From contig NZ_CALEJS010000029.1 of the NCBI RefSeq assembly GCF_937898475.1, forward strand, positions 51,755 to 115,754: DNA of 64,000 nt, given 5' to 3'. A program made the position numbers and the translations under genes. The first letter of the stretch is position 1; the number at the start of each line of letters is the position of its first letter. The notes under the pieces are model-generated. The model saw only the letters and a program-made list of their open reading frames with translations, made no database searches and had not been told where the DNA came from. This stretch comes from an uncultured Chitinophaga sp. (GTDB lineage: Bacteria; Bacteroidota; Bacteroidia; Chitinophagales; Chitinophagaceae). Positions 26,865 to 37,500 of the stretch are shown piece by piece.

Positions 26865-27440
26865 ATGACTGGGCTGATCATTCTCGCTGCCGGCGCTTCC
26901 AAACGTATGGGGTGTCCTAAGCAGCAATTAGATTATAAAGGCAAGACCTTGCTGCAGCATGCCATTGATATGGCCATCGGCTCCAGTTGTTCGCCGGTGA
27001 TCGTGGTATTGGGGGCGCATTCCATGGTGATCTCCCCGGAGATCCCGGGCGGCCGGGTGTCTGTGGTGCAGAATCCCAACTGGGAGGAGGGCATGGCCTC
27101 TTCCATCCGGGCGGGTATTACGGCCCTGCAGGAAAAAGCGCCGCAGGCTACAGGCGTTATCTTTATGGTGTGTGATCAGCCTTATGTAGATACCGCTCAC
27201 CTCAATAACCTGGTACGCCAGAAACTGGATACCGGTAAGGGCATCATCGCCAGCTATTATAATGATACAATGGGTGTGCCCGTATTATTTGATAAGACCT
27301 TCTTTCGGGACCTGCTGACCCTGCAGGGAGAGGAAGGCGCTAAAAAGATCGTTTACCGTTATGAACAAGAGGTGGCTGCAGTGCCTTTTCCCCTGGGTTG
27401 TATAGATATAGACACCCTCGATGACTATCATTCCCTCTGA
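26865..27440 (+). CDS. MocA-like nucleotidyltransferase for molybdenum cofactor
   Basis: A GT-A fold nucleotidyltransferase of the MobA/MocA group that adds CMP or GMP to molybdopterin. The nucleotide loop is ILAAGASKRMGCPKQQLDYKG at the N-terminus; VQNPNWEEGMASSIRAGI and VCDQPYV (metal-binding Asp) follow. The length (191) is typical. Xanthine-oxidase family enzymes in many bacteria need the CMP form made by MocA, so its place after the hydroxylase and XdhC genes is consistent with maturing this enzyme. Only the inverted repeat separates it from xdhC. Confidence 0.9.
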   Translation: MTGLIILAAGASKRMGCPKQQLDYKGKTLLQHAIDMAIGSSCSPVIVVLGAHSMVISPEIPGGRVSVVQNPNWEEGMASSIRAGITALQEKAPQATGVIFMVCDQPYVDTAHLNNLVRQKLDTGKGIIASYYNDTMGVPVLFDKTFFRDLLTLQGEEGAKKIVYRYEQEVAAVPFPLGCIDIDTLDDYHSL

Positions 27441-27473
27441 CAATTTATCCAGCTTTCTGTACAAATTTCCATT

Positions 27474-27498
27474 GTTAACGCTATTGCATAGCGTTAAC
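27474..27498. promoter_or_regulatory. Perfect 11-bp hairpin upstream of susC
   Basis: GTTAACGCTAT-TGC-ATAGCGTTAAC, 68 bp before the susC-type start. There is no T-run after it, only TTAGTTTGAGG, so it could be an operator or leader hairpin rather than a terminator of the upstream MocA-like gene (which ends 33 bp before). Confidence 0.5.
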
Positions 27499-27566
27499 TT
27501 AGTTTGAGGTTTTGCTTTTCCACGTTACGATACCCTCAATTCCACGAACACCCAAAATCTAAAAGT

Positions 27567-30500
27567 ATGTTTACATCCACGAACCGCATCGGGATCCGCT
27601 TCCCGTTTGCCGCTGTATTTCTTTTTCTTTTATGGTTCCCTTTACGGCTGAGCGCCTCCGGTGCAGACCCATCGGCGGTGACGGTCACGGGTAAGGTCAC
27701 CGCTGCAGAGACTAACAGTCCGCTGCCGGGTGTCTCCGTAGCCCTGAAAGGCACCAGCACCGGGACGGTTACCGACAGCGATGGGAACTATAAACTGATG
27801 GTGCCCAATGGCGAAGGCACCCTGGTATTCTCCTTTGTTGGTTATACCAGAAGGGAAGAACCCATTAACAACCGCAGCAGCATTAACGTTGCCCTTTCTC
27901 AGGACCTGGCCGCTATTGAAGAAGTGGTGGTAGTAGGTTATGGTACCCGGAAAAAGAGCGATGTGACCGGCTCACTTTCTTCCGTCAGTGCCCAGCAGCT
28001 GAAGCAGGTGCCTACACAGAGCATTTCCCAGGCCCTGCAGGGAAGGGCCGCCGGGGTGGATGTGGCTGCCAGCAGCTTTCGCCCGGGCGACAATCCGCAG
28101 ATCCGTATCCGCGGTAACCGCTCCCTGAAAGCTACCAACTATCCGCTGGTAGTGCTGGATGGTATTCCGCTGCCGGATAGCTCCAGCATCAATGATTTCA
28201 ATCCTTCCGATATTGCTTCCATAGAAATACTGAAAGATGCCTCTGCTACCGCCATTTATGGTTCCCGGGGCGCCAACGGCGTGATCCTGGTAACGCTGAA
28301 AAAAGGAAAGGCGGGTGTCGCCTCTGTGAGTTACGACGGCTATGTAGGCTTTTCCAAACCGCTGACCACGATGGATATGATGAACGGGGGAGAATATGCA
28401 GAGCTGCGCCGCGAAGCCTACCGTAACAACAGCAGGGTGGACGACTATACCACACCCTTTCCGAACCCCGTGCAGGACTTTGACCTGTTCAAGTCTGATC
28501 TCAATATGTGGGAGTCGGTCGCACAGGGATATGAATGGGTGAACCAGGCTGCGCTGATACCACGATACCGCGCCGCTACGGCAGAAGAAAAGCAGCGCTT
28601 TGCCGCCTATGGGATGGGCAGCTTTGACTCCCTGCCGGTGTATGACCCGAATAAGGTACGGACCACCGACTGGGCAGACCTGGCCCTGCGCACCGGCCTT
28701 AAGCAGGATCACCAGGTGAGTGTATCCGGCGGATCGGAAAAGGTAAGGGTGATCGCTTCCCTGGGCTATTATAACGAGAGCGGTATCCAGAAAACACAAT
28801 CCTTTGAGCGCTACAACATACGCCTGGGCATAGATTATAACATCAGCCGCATGCTCCGCGTTGGCGGATCTACCATGGCCAACACGTCTAACCAGCAGTA
28901 CGGCTCGCCCCTGTATTTCAATGCCATCGGGCAACTGCCCATTGCAGTGCCCTATGACAGCACCGGCGCCCGTATCTATCAGCCGGGCGGCGATCCGCTC
29001 ATCTTTAATCCTTTGTTCAACATTGAAAACGTGACCGATGAACGCCGCGTTACGCACGTGATGGGCAGTTATTACGCGGAGCTGCAGCTGATGGAGGGAC
29101 TGCGTTTCCGCGTCAACTTTGGCCCGGATTTCCGGCATTACCGCCGCGGGCAGTTCTATGGCTCGTTGAGCACCAACCGCAACAGGGGCACTTCGCAGGC
29201 CATCTATGAGCAGAACCAGCGCTTTTCCTATGTGCTGGAAAACCTGCTGTATTATGACAAGACCATCAACCGCTCTCACAGCATCGGGCTTACCCTGCTG
29301 CAAAGTTTGCAGAATGAACGTTACGAGTTTTCGGGCCTGACGGTGTCCAACCTGCCTTACGACAAACAGCTGTTCTATAACCTGGGCTCTACCAATAACA
29401 GCGGTCCGGATGCCTTCAGCAGCGACTACTCCCGCCGCAGGCTCATGTCGTACATGGGACGTGTGAACTACACCCTGATGAACCGCTACCTGCTGACGGT
29501 TTCCGGGCGTTTTGACGGTTCTTCCGTACTGGCGCCGGGTAAGAAATGGGAGTTCTTCCCATCCTTTGCGCTGGCCTGGAAAATGCAGGAAGAACCTTTT
29601 CTGAAAGGCCTGGCAGGGCTGGATGAGCTAAAGCTGCGGATAGGCTATGGTAAAACCGGTAACTCTGCCATTAACCCCTATACGGTACAGGGCCGGCTGG
29701 CCAAAACGCGCTATGTATGGGGCGATAATCCCGCCTGGGGCTACCTGCCCAGCCTGATACCAAATCCCAACCTGAAATGGGAAGCTACCCACCAGCTGAA
29801 TGCAGGGATCGATTTCTCACTGATCAAAGGCCGTATATCCGGTACCGTTGATGTGTACCAGGCCAACACGCGCGACCTGATCATGGACCGCCAGGTGCCT
29901 ACTGCATCCGGCTTCGGCTTCATCCAGGAGAACATCGGCTCTACCCGCAACAAAGGCGTGGAGATAAGCCTCTCTACCGTGAACCTGGAAACCACCGGCG
30001 GGTTCCGCTGGAATACCGACCTGGTATTTGCCAGGAACAAGGAGGAGATCACCGAGCTGTATGGCGCAAAGAATGATGATATTGCCAACCGCTGGTTCAT
30101 TGGCCAGCCGGTAACGGTATTTTACGACTGGAAGCCCATTGGCGTTTGGCAGACCAATGAAGCGGATGCCGCTGCGGTGTATAACCGCATACCCGGGCAG
30201 GGAAAGATACTGGACATCAACAATGATAAAGTGATTGATGCCCGCGACCGGGTGGTGATCGGTAACAACGTGCCCGATTGGTCCGGCAGTATCGTGAATA
30301 CATTTGCCTACAAAGGTGTGGAGCTTTCCTGCTTCTTCTATGCCCGTATCGGGCAGATGGTGGCCAGCAGCTACTACCGTCCTTCGCTGGCAGGCCGTTA
30401 TACGGAAAGGAAACTGGATTACTGGACGCCGTCCAATCCTTCCAATGAGTATCCGCGCCCGCGGCAGGACCAGGAAAGGATTGATTATCCGGAATCCTAT

Positions 30501-30755
30501 CTCTACCAGAAAGCCTCTTTTGTGAAGCTCAGGAATGTATCGCTGTCATACCAGCTGCCGAAGCAGTTCACCTCTAAGCTGCACATACAAAAGCTGCGCG
30601 TATACTTTACCGCTTACAATCCCTGGCTGATCACCGACTTTAAAGGACTGGACCCTGAGTTCACCGCCAACTATCAAACCAATATCAACGATCAGCTGAT
30701 TGAAAATAACCTGAGCGACAAAAGCTTTGTATTTGGCATTAACGTAGGCTTCTGA
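27567..30755 (+). CDS. SusC/RagA family TonB-dependent outer-membrane transporter
   Basis: The outer-membrane importer that with its SusD partner takes up oligosaccharides. From ATG 27567 the signal peptide is MFTSTNRIGIRFPFAAVFLF and onward to SASG; the TTG at 27504 would only add a junk tail. A carboxypeptidase-D-like domain (VTGKVTAAETNSPLPGVSVA) leads to the TonB-box region EEVVVVGYGTRKKSDVTG, the plug with ILKDASATAIYGSRGANGVI, and the 22-strand barrel to the C-terminus (about 1062 residues). No sigma/anti-sigma pair or hybrid sensor lies next to it. The substrate is probably a beta-glucan-type glycan, judging from the adjacent GH5 gene. Confidence 0.95.
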   Translation: MFTSTNRIGIRFPFAAVFLFLLWFPLRLSASGADPSAVTVTGKVTAAETNSPLPGVSVALKGTSTGTVTDSDGNYKLMVPNGEGTLVFSFVGYTRREEPINNRSSINVALSQDLAAIEEVVVVGYGTRKKSDVTGSLSSVSAQQLKQVPTQSISQALQGRAAGVDVAASSFRPGDNPQIRIRGNRSLKATNYPLVVLDGIPLPDSSSINDFNPSDIASIEILKDASATAIYGSRGANGVILVTLKKGKAGVASVSYDGYVGFSKPLTTMDMMNGGEYAELRREAYRNNSRVDDYTTPFPNPVQDFDLFKSDLNMWESVAQGYEWVNQAALIPRYRAATAEEKQRFAAYGMGSFDSLPVYDPNKVRTTDWADLALRTGLKQDHQVSVSGGSEKVRVIASLGYYNESGIQKTQSFERYNIRLGIDYNISRMLRVGGSTMANTSNQQYGSPLYFNAIGQLPIAVPYDSTGARIYQPGGDPLIFNPLFNIENVTDERRVTHVMGSYYAELQLMEGLRFRVNFGPDFRHYRRGQFYGSLSTNRNRGTSQAIYEQNQRFSYVLENLLYYDKTINRSHSIGLTLLQSLQNERYEFSGLTVSNLPYDKQLFYNLGSTNNSGPDAFSSDYSRRRLMSYMGRVNYTLMNRYLLTVSGRFDGSSVLAPGKKWEFFPSFALAWKMQEEPFLKGLAGLDELKLRIGYGKTGNSAINPYTVQGRLAKTRYVWGDNPAWGYLPSLIPNPNLKWEATHQLNAGIDFSLIKGRISGTVDVYQANTRDLIMDRQVPTASGFGFIQENIGSTRNKGVEISLSTVNLETTGGFRWNTDLVFARNKEEITELYGAKNDDIANRWFIGQPVTVFYDWKPIGVWQTNEADAAAVYNRIPGQGKILDINNDKVIDARDRVVIGNNVPDWSGSIVNTFAYKGVELSCFFYARIGQMVASSYYRPSLAGRYTERKLDYWTPSNPSNEYPRPRQDQERIDYPESYLYQKASFVKLRNVSLSYQLPKQFTSKLHIQKLRVYFTAYNPWLITDFKGLDPEFTANYQTNINDQLIENNLSDKSFVFGINVGF

Positions 30756-30780
30756 TCACTAATTAATAAACACAACGATC

Positions 30781-32598
30781 ATGCAAAAGACACTATATAT
30801 TTTCCTTGCCATTCTTTGCCTGTGCTCCTGCAGCAAGTACCTGGACGAAGAAATGGTAACCCAGATCTCCTATGATTACTATGATACGGAAGCAGGGATA
30901 GAAGACCTGGTAGACGGCGCCTACAGCGAATTGCGCTATATGTTTAACGGTGAGCAGAGCTTTACCCTGTTCAACTATGGTGTAGATGAATACACGCAGG
31001 CGGCTGATGGGCAAAATAAATATTTTGATGATTACACCACCCAGCTTAACCCTTCTTCTGCGGCGTATATCCATGACCTATGGACTGCCTACTACCGGGC
31101 AATTAACGCCTGTAATATAGGCATACAGCGCATTCCGGCGATAGAGGGCACACAGTTCTATGTCAGTGAAGCCAACAGGAACCAGCGTATTGCAGAACTG
31201 CGTTTCCTGCGCGCCTTCTATTATTTTGTACTGGTTCAGCAGTTTGGCGCAGTACCGCTCACGCTTAACGGCGATGTAACTGTACGCCTTGAATTTGAGC
31301 GCGCGCCGGTGGCGGAGGTGTATCAGAGCATTATCACTGATCTGCGCTTTGCAGAATCTGTACTGCCGGCTACTCAATCACAGTACGGCCGTATTACCAA
31401 AGGTGCGGCCCGTCATTACCTGGCCAAGGTATACTTAACACGCGGCAGCGCAGTAACGGAGCAGCGGGGGCAGCAGGTCACCGATATGGATAGCGCCGCC
31501 TACTGGGCCGACCTGGTGATTGCGGATGGCCCTTACCAGCTGCTGAACGATTTTGCGGATCTCTGGAATATCAACAACCAGGAGAACCGGGAAGTGATAC
31601 TGGCAGCGCAGTTCAATAACAACGCCTTTATGCTGAACGGATCCGGCAACCGTGCGCACCTGTATTACCAGATGGTATATGACGGCAAACCGGGTATGCA
31701 GCGTGATATTCCATATGGCAGGCCTTTTCGCCGCCTGATGCCTACCGATTATACCATGGATATTTTTGACCGGAAGAACGATTCGCGGTTCTATAAAAGC
31801 TTCCGTACAGCATATATGTCCAACAATGCAGGCACCATTCCCAAATGGACCACAGATAATGCCCCGTCGCCTGCGCTGGTTGGCCAGCCTAAATTTAAGC
31901 TGGGAGATACGGCGGTGCTGCTTACCCTCCATAAGAATGTTAGCGATGCAGAGATCGGGAAGAAATCCTACCTCTGGATACCGCGCAATAAATACAACAA
32001 GCAGGATTTTCTTACCCTGGTGAAACACATGGATCCCACCCGCCTGGACATCTCTACCGAAACGGCTGGACGTGACGGCGTGTATGCCCGCCTGGGTGAA
32101 ACCTACCTGATTGCCGCAGAAGCGTATGGGCGTAAGGGTAATTATGCCAAAGCGCTGGAATACATTAACACCTTGCGCAGGCGTGCCGCCTATAAGCAGG
32201 GAGAAGCCAAGCCGGTGCATTTCTGGTTAACGGAGGGCGGTACCATGGGAGATGTAAACAGCACGGAAAACCATGTACTGGTGACGGAAGCCGTGTTTGA
32301 GGCCAACGACCAGCATGAGCAGTACCCGCCATCCGCTAATTCAAAAGAGAGACGATTCATTCATTTCATGCTTAACGAAAGGACCCGTGAACTGCTGGGA
32401 GAGTTTTACCGCTGGATGGACCTGGCGCGTACGGAAAGCCTGGTGGAACGCACTAAACTGTTTAACCCTTCTGCCGGCGCCATACAGCCTTTTCATAAAC
32501 TGCGGCCTATTCCGCAGCAGCATATAGACCGCCTGTTCAGGAATGGGGTACCCCTGTCGGAGGCAGAAAGAGCGGCGGAGCAGAATCCGGGATACTAA
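30781..32598 (+). CDS. SusD/RagB family glycan-binding lipoprotein
   Basis: The surface lipoprotein that caps the SusC barrel and binds glycan. The signal ends in a lipobox with Cys at about residue 17 (LCLCSCSKYLDEE). TPR-like helices with LRFLRAFYYFVLVQQFGAVPL and the C-terminal NERTRELLGEFYRWMDLARTE are SusD hallmarks. The length (605) is ordinary. It starts 25 bp after susC and ends at the convergent GH5 gene with an inverted repeat between. Confidence 0.95.
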   Translation: MQKTLYIFLAILCLCSCSKYLDEEMVTQISYDYYDTEAGIEDLVDGAYSELRYMFNGEQSFTLFNYGVDEYTQAADGQNKYFDDYTTQLNPSSAAYIHDLWTAYYRAINACNIGIQRIPAIEGTQFYVSEANRNQRIAELRFLRAFYYFVLVQQFGAVPLTLNGDVTVRLEFERAPVAEVYQSIITDLRFAESVLPATQSQYGRITKGAARHYLAKVYLTRGSAVTEQRGQQVTDMDSAAYWADLVIADGPYQLLNDFADLWNINNQENREVILAAQFNNNAFMLNGSGNRAHLYYQMVYDGKPGMQRDIPYGRPFRRLMPTDYTMDIFDRKNDSRFYKSFRTAYMSNNAGTIPKWTTDNAPSPALVGQPKFKLGDTAVLLTLHKNVSDAEIGKKSYLWIPRNKYNKQDFLTLVKHMDPTRLDISTETAGRDGVYARLGETYLIAAEAYGRKGNYAKALEYINTLRRRAAYKQGEAKPVHFWLTEGGTMGDVNSTENHVLVTEAVFEANDQHEQYPPSANSKERRFIHFMLNERTRELLGEFYRWMDLARTESLVERTKLFNPSAGAIQPFHKLRPIPQQHIDRLFRNGVPLSEAERAAEQNPGY

Positions 32599-32647
32599 TT
32601 AATAGCTGTTAGCTATGAGCCGAAGGCTGCTGCTACCAGCTTGTTGA

Positions 32648-32720
32648 AACAAGTTCCGTTGCCGCCATGTGTTAAAGAGTGCTATTCAGAGGACGCACAC
32701 AGCGGTTAACGGAACTTGTT
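32648..32720. terminator. Inverted repeat between convergent susD and GH5 genes
   Basis: AACAAGTTCCGTT (32648-32660) is exactly mirrored by AACGGAACTTGTT (32708-32720), with CCGC/GCGG extending it after two mismatches. The loop holds a weaker GTGT/ACAC pairing. The position between convergent stops fits a bidirectional terminator, although no long T-tract follows. TTAGCTAT-type words precede it (32600-32616). Confidence 0.55.
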
Positions 32721-32729
32721 CCGTATTTA

Positions 32730-34430
32730 TTATTGTTTAGACAGTTTCTTCGTACTTACCTGGCCGTTATGCACCACTTTCAGCAGGTAGGTGCCTGCAG
32801 GCAGATTGCCGGCTTCCAGGGTTTTGTTATGGCTGCCGGCCTGTAAGCGTTCACTGAGCTGGCGGCTTACCAGTTTGCCAGACATATCATAGATGCCCAG
32901 GGTGGTAAAGCTGGCTTCCTTCAGTTTGAAGTTTACGCTGAGGTTACCACGGAATGGATTAGGATAGACGTTGATCTCCAGCGGCTGTGCGGTTGTTTTG
33001 GCGCTCAGTACAGGAGTAGTATTGGCGGCAAAGGAAGTTGCTGTTTTTACCCGTACTTCCGTAAAGCTGTTCCAGGTGCTCACGGAGTTGCCATGGCCTA
33101 CAATGCGCACATACTTACCTGTTCTGGGAGTAAAGTTAAAAGTCTGCAGGGCATTGGTAGTACCGTTACTTTGCAGGTTGGTAGCGGCGCTGGTCCAGCT
33201 GTTGCCGTCTGTGCTTACCAGCACGTCAAAACGTGCGGTGCGGGTATTGCCCTGGTAGAAGGCAATGTCTACACCGGTAACGCTGGAAGAGTTGTTGAGG
33301 CAAAACTGGATCCATTGGCCGTCGCCATCGGCAGACCAGCGGGTGTTGAAGTCATTATCCAGCACATTAGCCGGTACATTGCCATCGTGGGTGCTGGCAG
33401 TAACCGGGGTGCAGGCAGGTGTGCCGCCGGGGAAATCATCGGCGGGGTTCAGTATCCTTTCGCGGATCCAGGCGCCGGCAGGTTTCAGGCGGGCAGTGGT
33501 CCAGGGGCCGTTAGAGCAGGTACCGGTGGTCCATGCAGCCCCGCTGCGGAAGTCGTCAGAATAGTTCCAGCTGGTCCAGCCGATCTTCTTATTACGCATC
33601 AGGTCAATATATCGCTGGGAGAACGTGAAATCGTTGGGACCATCGCCGGTGTATTCCTGTGTGCCAAATTCTGTAACGAATACGGGCAGACGGTCAGAAG
33701 CCCAGTTCAGCTGGTCATAGTATGCCTGCTGGTGTGATCTGGCGTAGAAGTGGAAGGTGTACATGATGTTGGGGAAGTTCACCGGGTTGTTCAGGATATC
33801 CTGTGCGGTACGGCCATCAGATACACCAAAGGAAGACCAGCCGTGGGTACCAATGAAGATGGGCGCATTGTTGTCAATAGCGCGGATCACTGGTATGATC
33901 TGGTCTGCATAGGATTTGATCTGGTTCCAGCTTACGCCGTTTGGCTCATTACAGATATCGTAGATCACATTCACTTTGTCTTTGTGGGCGTTGGCCACCG
34001 CCGTGAAGAAGGTACGGGCGCGGGCCAGGTTGGCATTGGGATCTCCGGGATCCAGCTGGTGCCAGTCTATCAGCGCATACATGCCGCGTTCCGTGGCTTC
34101 TTCCACCAGGCGGTTCACCTGTGCGGTGAAACCGGACGGGTTGGTTTCATAGCCGCCTTCCTGCACGTAGAGGGAGATACGGAGAATGTCAGCCCCCCAG
34201 TCGTATGCCAGGGCGTCCAACGAAGCTTCTGTTAAACAACTTCCCCAGCCGTACCATTGGATGCCGTGGGTACTCATACCGCGCAGCTGGATGGGATTAC
34301 CGTACTGGTTACAGAGTTTCAGGCCAATAACCTGCAGTTGTCCGTTGCGGGCAACAGGTGTTTGCGCAAATGCTGCGCTGCTGAAGAGCGCGAGGCTCAG
34401 CGTCCAGATGAGTTTGTGGATTTTTCGCAT
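32730..34430 (-). CDS. Secreted GH5 endoglucanase with F5/8C module and T9SS tail
   Basis: A glycoside hydrolase family 5 enzyme (cellulase type) that cuts internal beta-1,4 bonds. After a signal peptide (LALFSSAAFA-QTP) the catalytic barrel spans about 24-330, with RGMSTHGIQWYG, ADILRISLYV, acid/base Glu162 in YDICNEPNG and nucleophile Glu254 in FVTEFGTQE. A discoidin (F5/8C) module with NTRWSADGDGQWIQFCL follows (about 345-465), then a T9SS sorting domain (INVYPNPFRGNLSVNF ... GTYLLKVVHNG). It is thus exported by Sec and type IX secretion. Its F5/8C module is a near-copy of that in the next gene. Confidence 0.93.
   Translation of the reverse strand: MRKIHKLIWTLSLALFSSAAFAQTPVARNGQLQVIGLKLCNQYGNPIQLRGMSTHGIQWYGWGSCLTEASLDALAYDWGADILRISLYVQEGGYETNPSGFTAQVNRLVEEATERGMYALIDWHQLDPGDPNANLARARTFFTAVANAHKDKVNVIYDICNEPNGVSWNQIKSYADQIIPVIRAIDNNAPIFIGTHGWSSFGVSDGRTAQDILNNPVNFPNIMYTFHFYARSHQQAYYDQLNWASDRLPVFVTEFGTQEYTGDGPNDFTFSQRYIDLMRNKKIGWTSWNYSDDFRSGAAWTTGTCSNGPWTTARLKPAGAWIRERILNPADDFPGGTPACTPVTASTHDGNVPANVLDNDFNTRWSADGDGQWIQFCLNNSSSVTGVDIAFYQGNTRTARFDVLVSTDGNSWTSAATNLQSNGTTNALQTFNFTPRTGKYVRIVGHGNSVSTWNSFTEVRVKTATSFAANTTPVLSAKTTAQPLEINVYPNPFRGNLSVNFKLKEASFTTLGIYDMSGKLVSRQLSERLQAGSHNKTLEAGNLPAGTYLLKVVHNGQVSTKKLSKQ
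33050..33405 (-). repeat. Duplicated F5/8C module, copy in GH5 gene
   Basis: Encodes the discoidin module of the GH5 protein. Its DNA and protein closely match 34850-35210 in the neighbouring dehydrogenase: STHDGNVPANV, NTRWSADGDGQWIQFCL, VDIAFY-GNTRT and RYVRI/KYVRI-GHGNS-STWNS recur in order. It is a recent intergenic duplication or gene-conversion pair. Confidence 0.7.
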
Positions 34431-34466
34431 AGAGACAATTTGAAATGAACTGTTAGAAATTATTTT

Positions 34467-34549
34467 AATTAAGCATTAGTAATTAAGAACTGCGACGATG
34501 GCGTCATATGAGTGCGAAGGCCGCAATTCTTAATTATTAATGCCTAATT
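34467..34549. repeat. Inverted repeat of AATTAAG words
   Basis: Two 28-bp arms (34467-34494 and 34522-34549) match at 25 of 28 positions; the loop is 27 bp. The words are AATTAAGCATTA and GTAATTAAGAA. It fills most of the gap between the two same-strand secreted-enzyme genes. Confidence 0.65.
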
Positions 34550-34554
34550 CTCAA

Positions 34555-37500
34555 CTAGAATTTGATCACTTGTTGTGTAAGCCCCCGTCCGTTGTGTGTT
34601 AGCTTTAACAGGTAGAGGCCAGGTTGCAATCTGGTTGTGGGGAAGTGCCTGTTGTAGGCGCCGGGTTGTGAACGGGCGCCCAGCAGCTGCTGAACAGGTC
34701 TTCCGGACAAATCGTACAGCCATAGCGTGGTGAAGCCGGCCTCCTGCAGCGTGTAGGACACCTGCAGCTGGTCGCCAAAGGGATTGGGAGCGGCTCTCAA
34801 CGTCAGTGGCTGGGTGGTTTTTGCGATGGCGGCACTACCGGTGATGATCCTCACTTCTGTGTAGCTGTTCCAGGTACTGGCCGAGTTACCGTGCCCTGTG
34901 ATGCGGACATACCTGGCTGTTCTGGGGGCGAAGGAGAAGCGTTCCAGGTTCAGTGATGTACCGCTGCTTTGCAGGTTGCCAGCCACGGTGATCCAGTTGC
35001 TGGCATCATTACTTACCTGTATATCAAAGCGGCTGGTGCGGGTATTGCCCAGGTAGAAGGCAATGTCCACCGCACTGATGGTGGTGCTGCCGGCCAGGCA
35101 GAACTGGATCCACTGGCCGTCGCCATCGGCAGACCAGCGGGTGTTCAGGTTGTTGTCCTGCACATTTGCGGGAACATTGCCGTCGTGGGTACTGGCAATT
35201 ACGGGATCGCAGGGGAGGCTGACGGTATCGGCGATGATAGACAGTTCCGGGCGGTTGGTGGCAGCTTCGCTGGCGTTCCAGAAGATGCGCTGGTCTGTCT
35301 GCGCCAGGTTCTTAATGGCCAGTGAGATGCGTTTTCTGCCGGCCGCCAGCTCGCTCTTTACATAGTTGGTCACATCCCAGCTGTAGTATACATTACCGCC
35401 GCTGGCCACTGTTACCTGTGCCAGTGCGTTGGTGCCTGTGGCGGGTTTGTTGTTCCAGGTAAGCGTGTTCTCTGTCCAGCTGGTATTGGACACCGGGAAT
35501 ACGGCCACCGGCGTGCTGGGTATCTCGGTAGTTTCAATACCGCCCCAGGCACGTAGGATCACGGATGATAGTCCGCCGTAGGGCGTCAGGTCAAATGTAA
35601 GATAGGCATCGCGGTTATTATTCAACTGCCCGGCGAGGGCCAGCTTGGTGATCAGGAAAGTAGAATCAGCAGTGCCGTGCGTGATACCGGCATTGGTACC
35701 ATCCCTTACATAGGCGTCCTGTACAGGCGCAATGCTTACTGCCGCCGGTGCTACGCGATAGTGTGCAGTAAAGATGGTGTCGCGGTCGGTAATGGTGATG
35801 TTTTGGGAAGCTGCACCGCCATGCGCCCAATGGTCAAATACATAAGTAACTCCATTCAGTGTTTGCGGAGATACAGCAGCAATGGGCCGTACCATACCGG
35901 AAACAGAAGGAGTGGAGTAGGGGGCGGTGAAGGGAATATCGTTTACACGTACCTGTAAGCCTGCGGGCACTGTTTGCAGGCCGAGGTTGGATACTACCGG
36001 GAATAACTCTACGAAGCTGGTGTCTTTTTCACCGCGGGAGTCTGTCACGGAAAGATAAAGCCGGTACCAGATGTCTGTTTCAGTATGCCCTTCTGCACCT
36101 ACAGAGAAAGTGCCGCTGGTAATGCTATCCCTGATGGCGGGACCGGGATGCACGTGATTGGCATGATGCAGATCCACCCACCATTCATATGCGCTGGCGG
36201 GTAAGGCGCCGTCTTCCGCATCAGTGCCGGTGCCGGAGAAACTGATGGCAGTACCGGCACGGAAGGAAGCTCCATTGGCAGGCGTGGTGATGGTAGCAAC
36301 GGGAAAAGTATTGGGAGCAGTGACCGTAAGGGTGGCATTGCCGCTGGTAACGGAGCCTGCGCTGTTGCTGACAACAACGCTGTATTGTCCTGCATGGGAG
36401 GGCTGTACATTCGTAATACTGTAGGAAGCGGCAGTAGCGCCCTGGATGTTGACGCCGTCTTTTCTCCACTGGTACCCGGGAGCCGGGTTGCCGGTAGCGG
36501 TTACCCGGAAGGTAGCGGTCTGGCCCTGTGGTACGCTGATGTTTTGCGGTTGTGTGGTGATGGCTGGTGCCTGTGTGCCGGTGTAAATAATGCGGTAGAG
36601 TGAATTATTGTTCCTGTTCAGGAAATACAGGTTACCATCTGTACCCTGCTTCAGGTGTACAGCGCCGCTTCCCAGCCCGCTGGCGAAAGCCGTACGCGTA
36701 GGAGATGACGGGTTAATGTAGTTGATCCATCCTCCGCAATAATCGAGGAAGAAGTATTTACCATGATATACGGCCGGGTAGTTGCTGATAGCGCCATTAA
36801 AGAAAGTACCGCCGTTGATGGCGCATCCTTGTCCGTCGGGTGGTGTGCCTGCGCGGTTGATCCTGTAAGTGTATACCGGGTTAGCGCAGCTGCCGGAGCA
36901 GTTGCCTTCAGCGTTGGGCCATCCGAAGTTGCGGCCGCCGGTGGTGGCATCATTGATTTCTTCCCAGGTGTTTTCGCCTACTTCATTGATGAAGAAACGG
37001 CCGCTTACCGGGTCTGCCGCGGTGGTGAAAGGATTGCGAAGGCCATAGGCCCATATGCGGCTGCGCTGCGGGCCGCCGCTAAAGGGGTTGCCGGCCGGTA
37101 CGCTGCCATCGGTATTAATGCGCAGGATCTTGCCCAGGTAACTATCCAGGTTCTGGGAATTGCCGCCCACCTTGTTGTCGCCGGTGGCCACCAGCAGCTT
37201 GCCATCTGCGCCAAAGGCAAGACCGCCGCCGTTATGAAAGATATCGCCGAGTGTGGGCAGGTCAAGGATGGCCAGCTCGTTAATGGCCTGGTCGCCATTC
37301 ATGGTGAAACGGCTGACGCGGTTGTGGGGGCCGCTGCTATGTGTATAGTACACATAGATGAAGTTGTTGGTGCTGAAGCCGGGATCAACGGCAATGCCGA
37401 TCAATCCCCTTTCACCGCTGGAGCTGACCGGCAGTGAAATAGCGGGCGTGGATAGCAGGCTGCCGTTCTTTACTACGCGCAGCTGACCATTCTGCTGGCC

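Noticed and set aside
27972..29303. 443-codon minus-strand frame within the SusC gene
   Set aside because: It lies antisense to a clear SusC gene, is Val/His/Gly-rich without domain motifs, and has no start signals.
36763..37437. 224-codon plus-strand frame opposite the sugar dehydrogenase
   Set aside because: Antisense to the propeller domain; Ala/Val-rich shadow.
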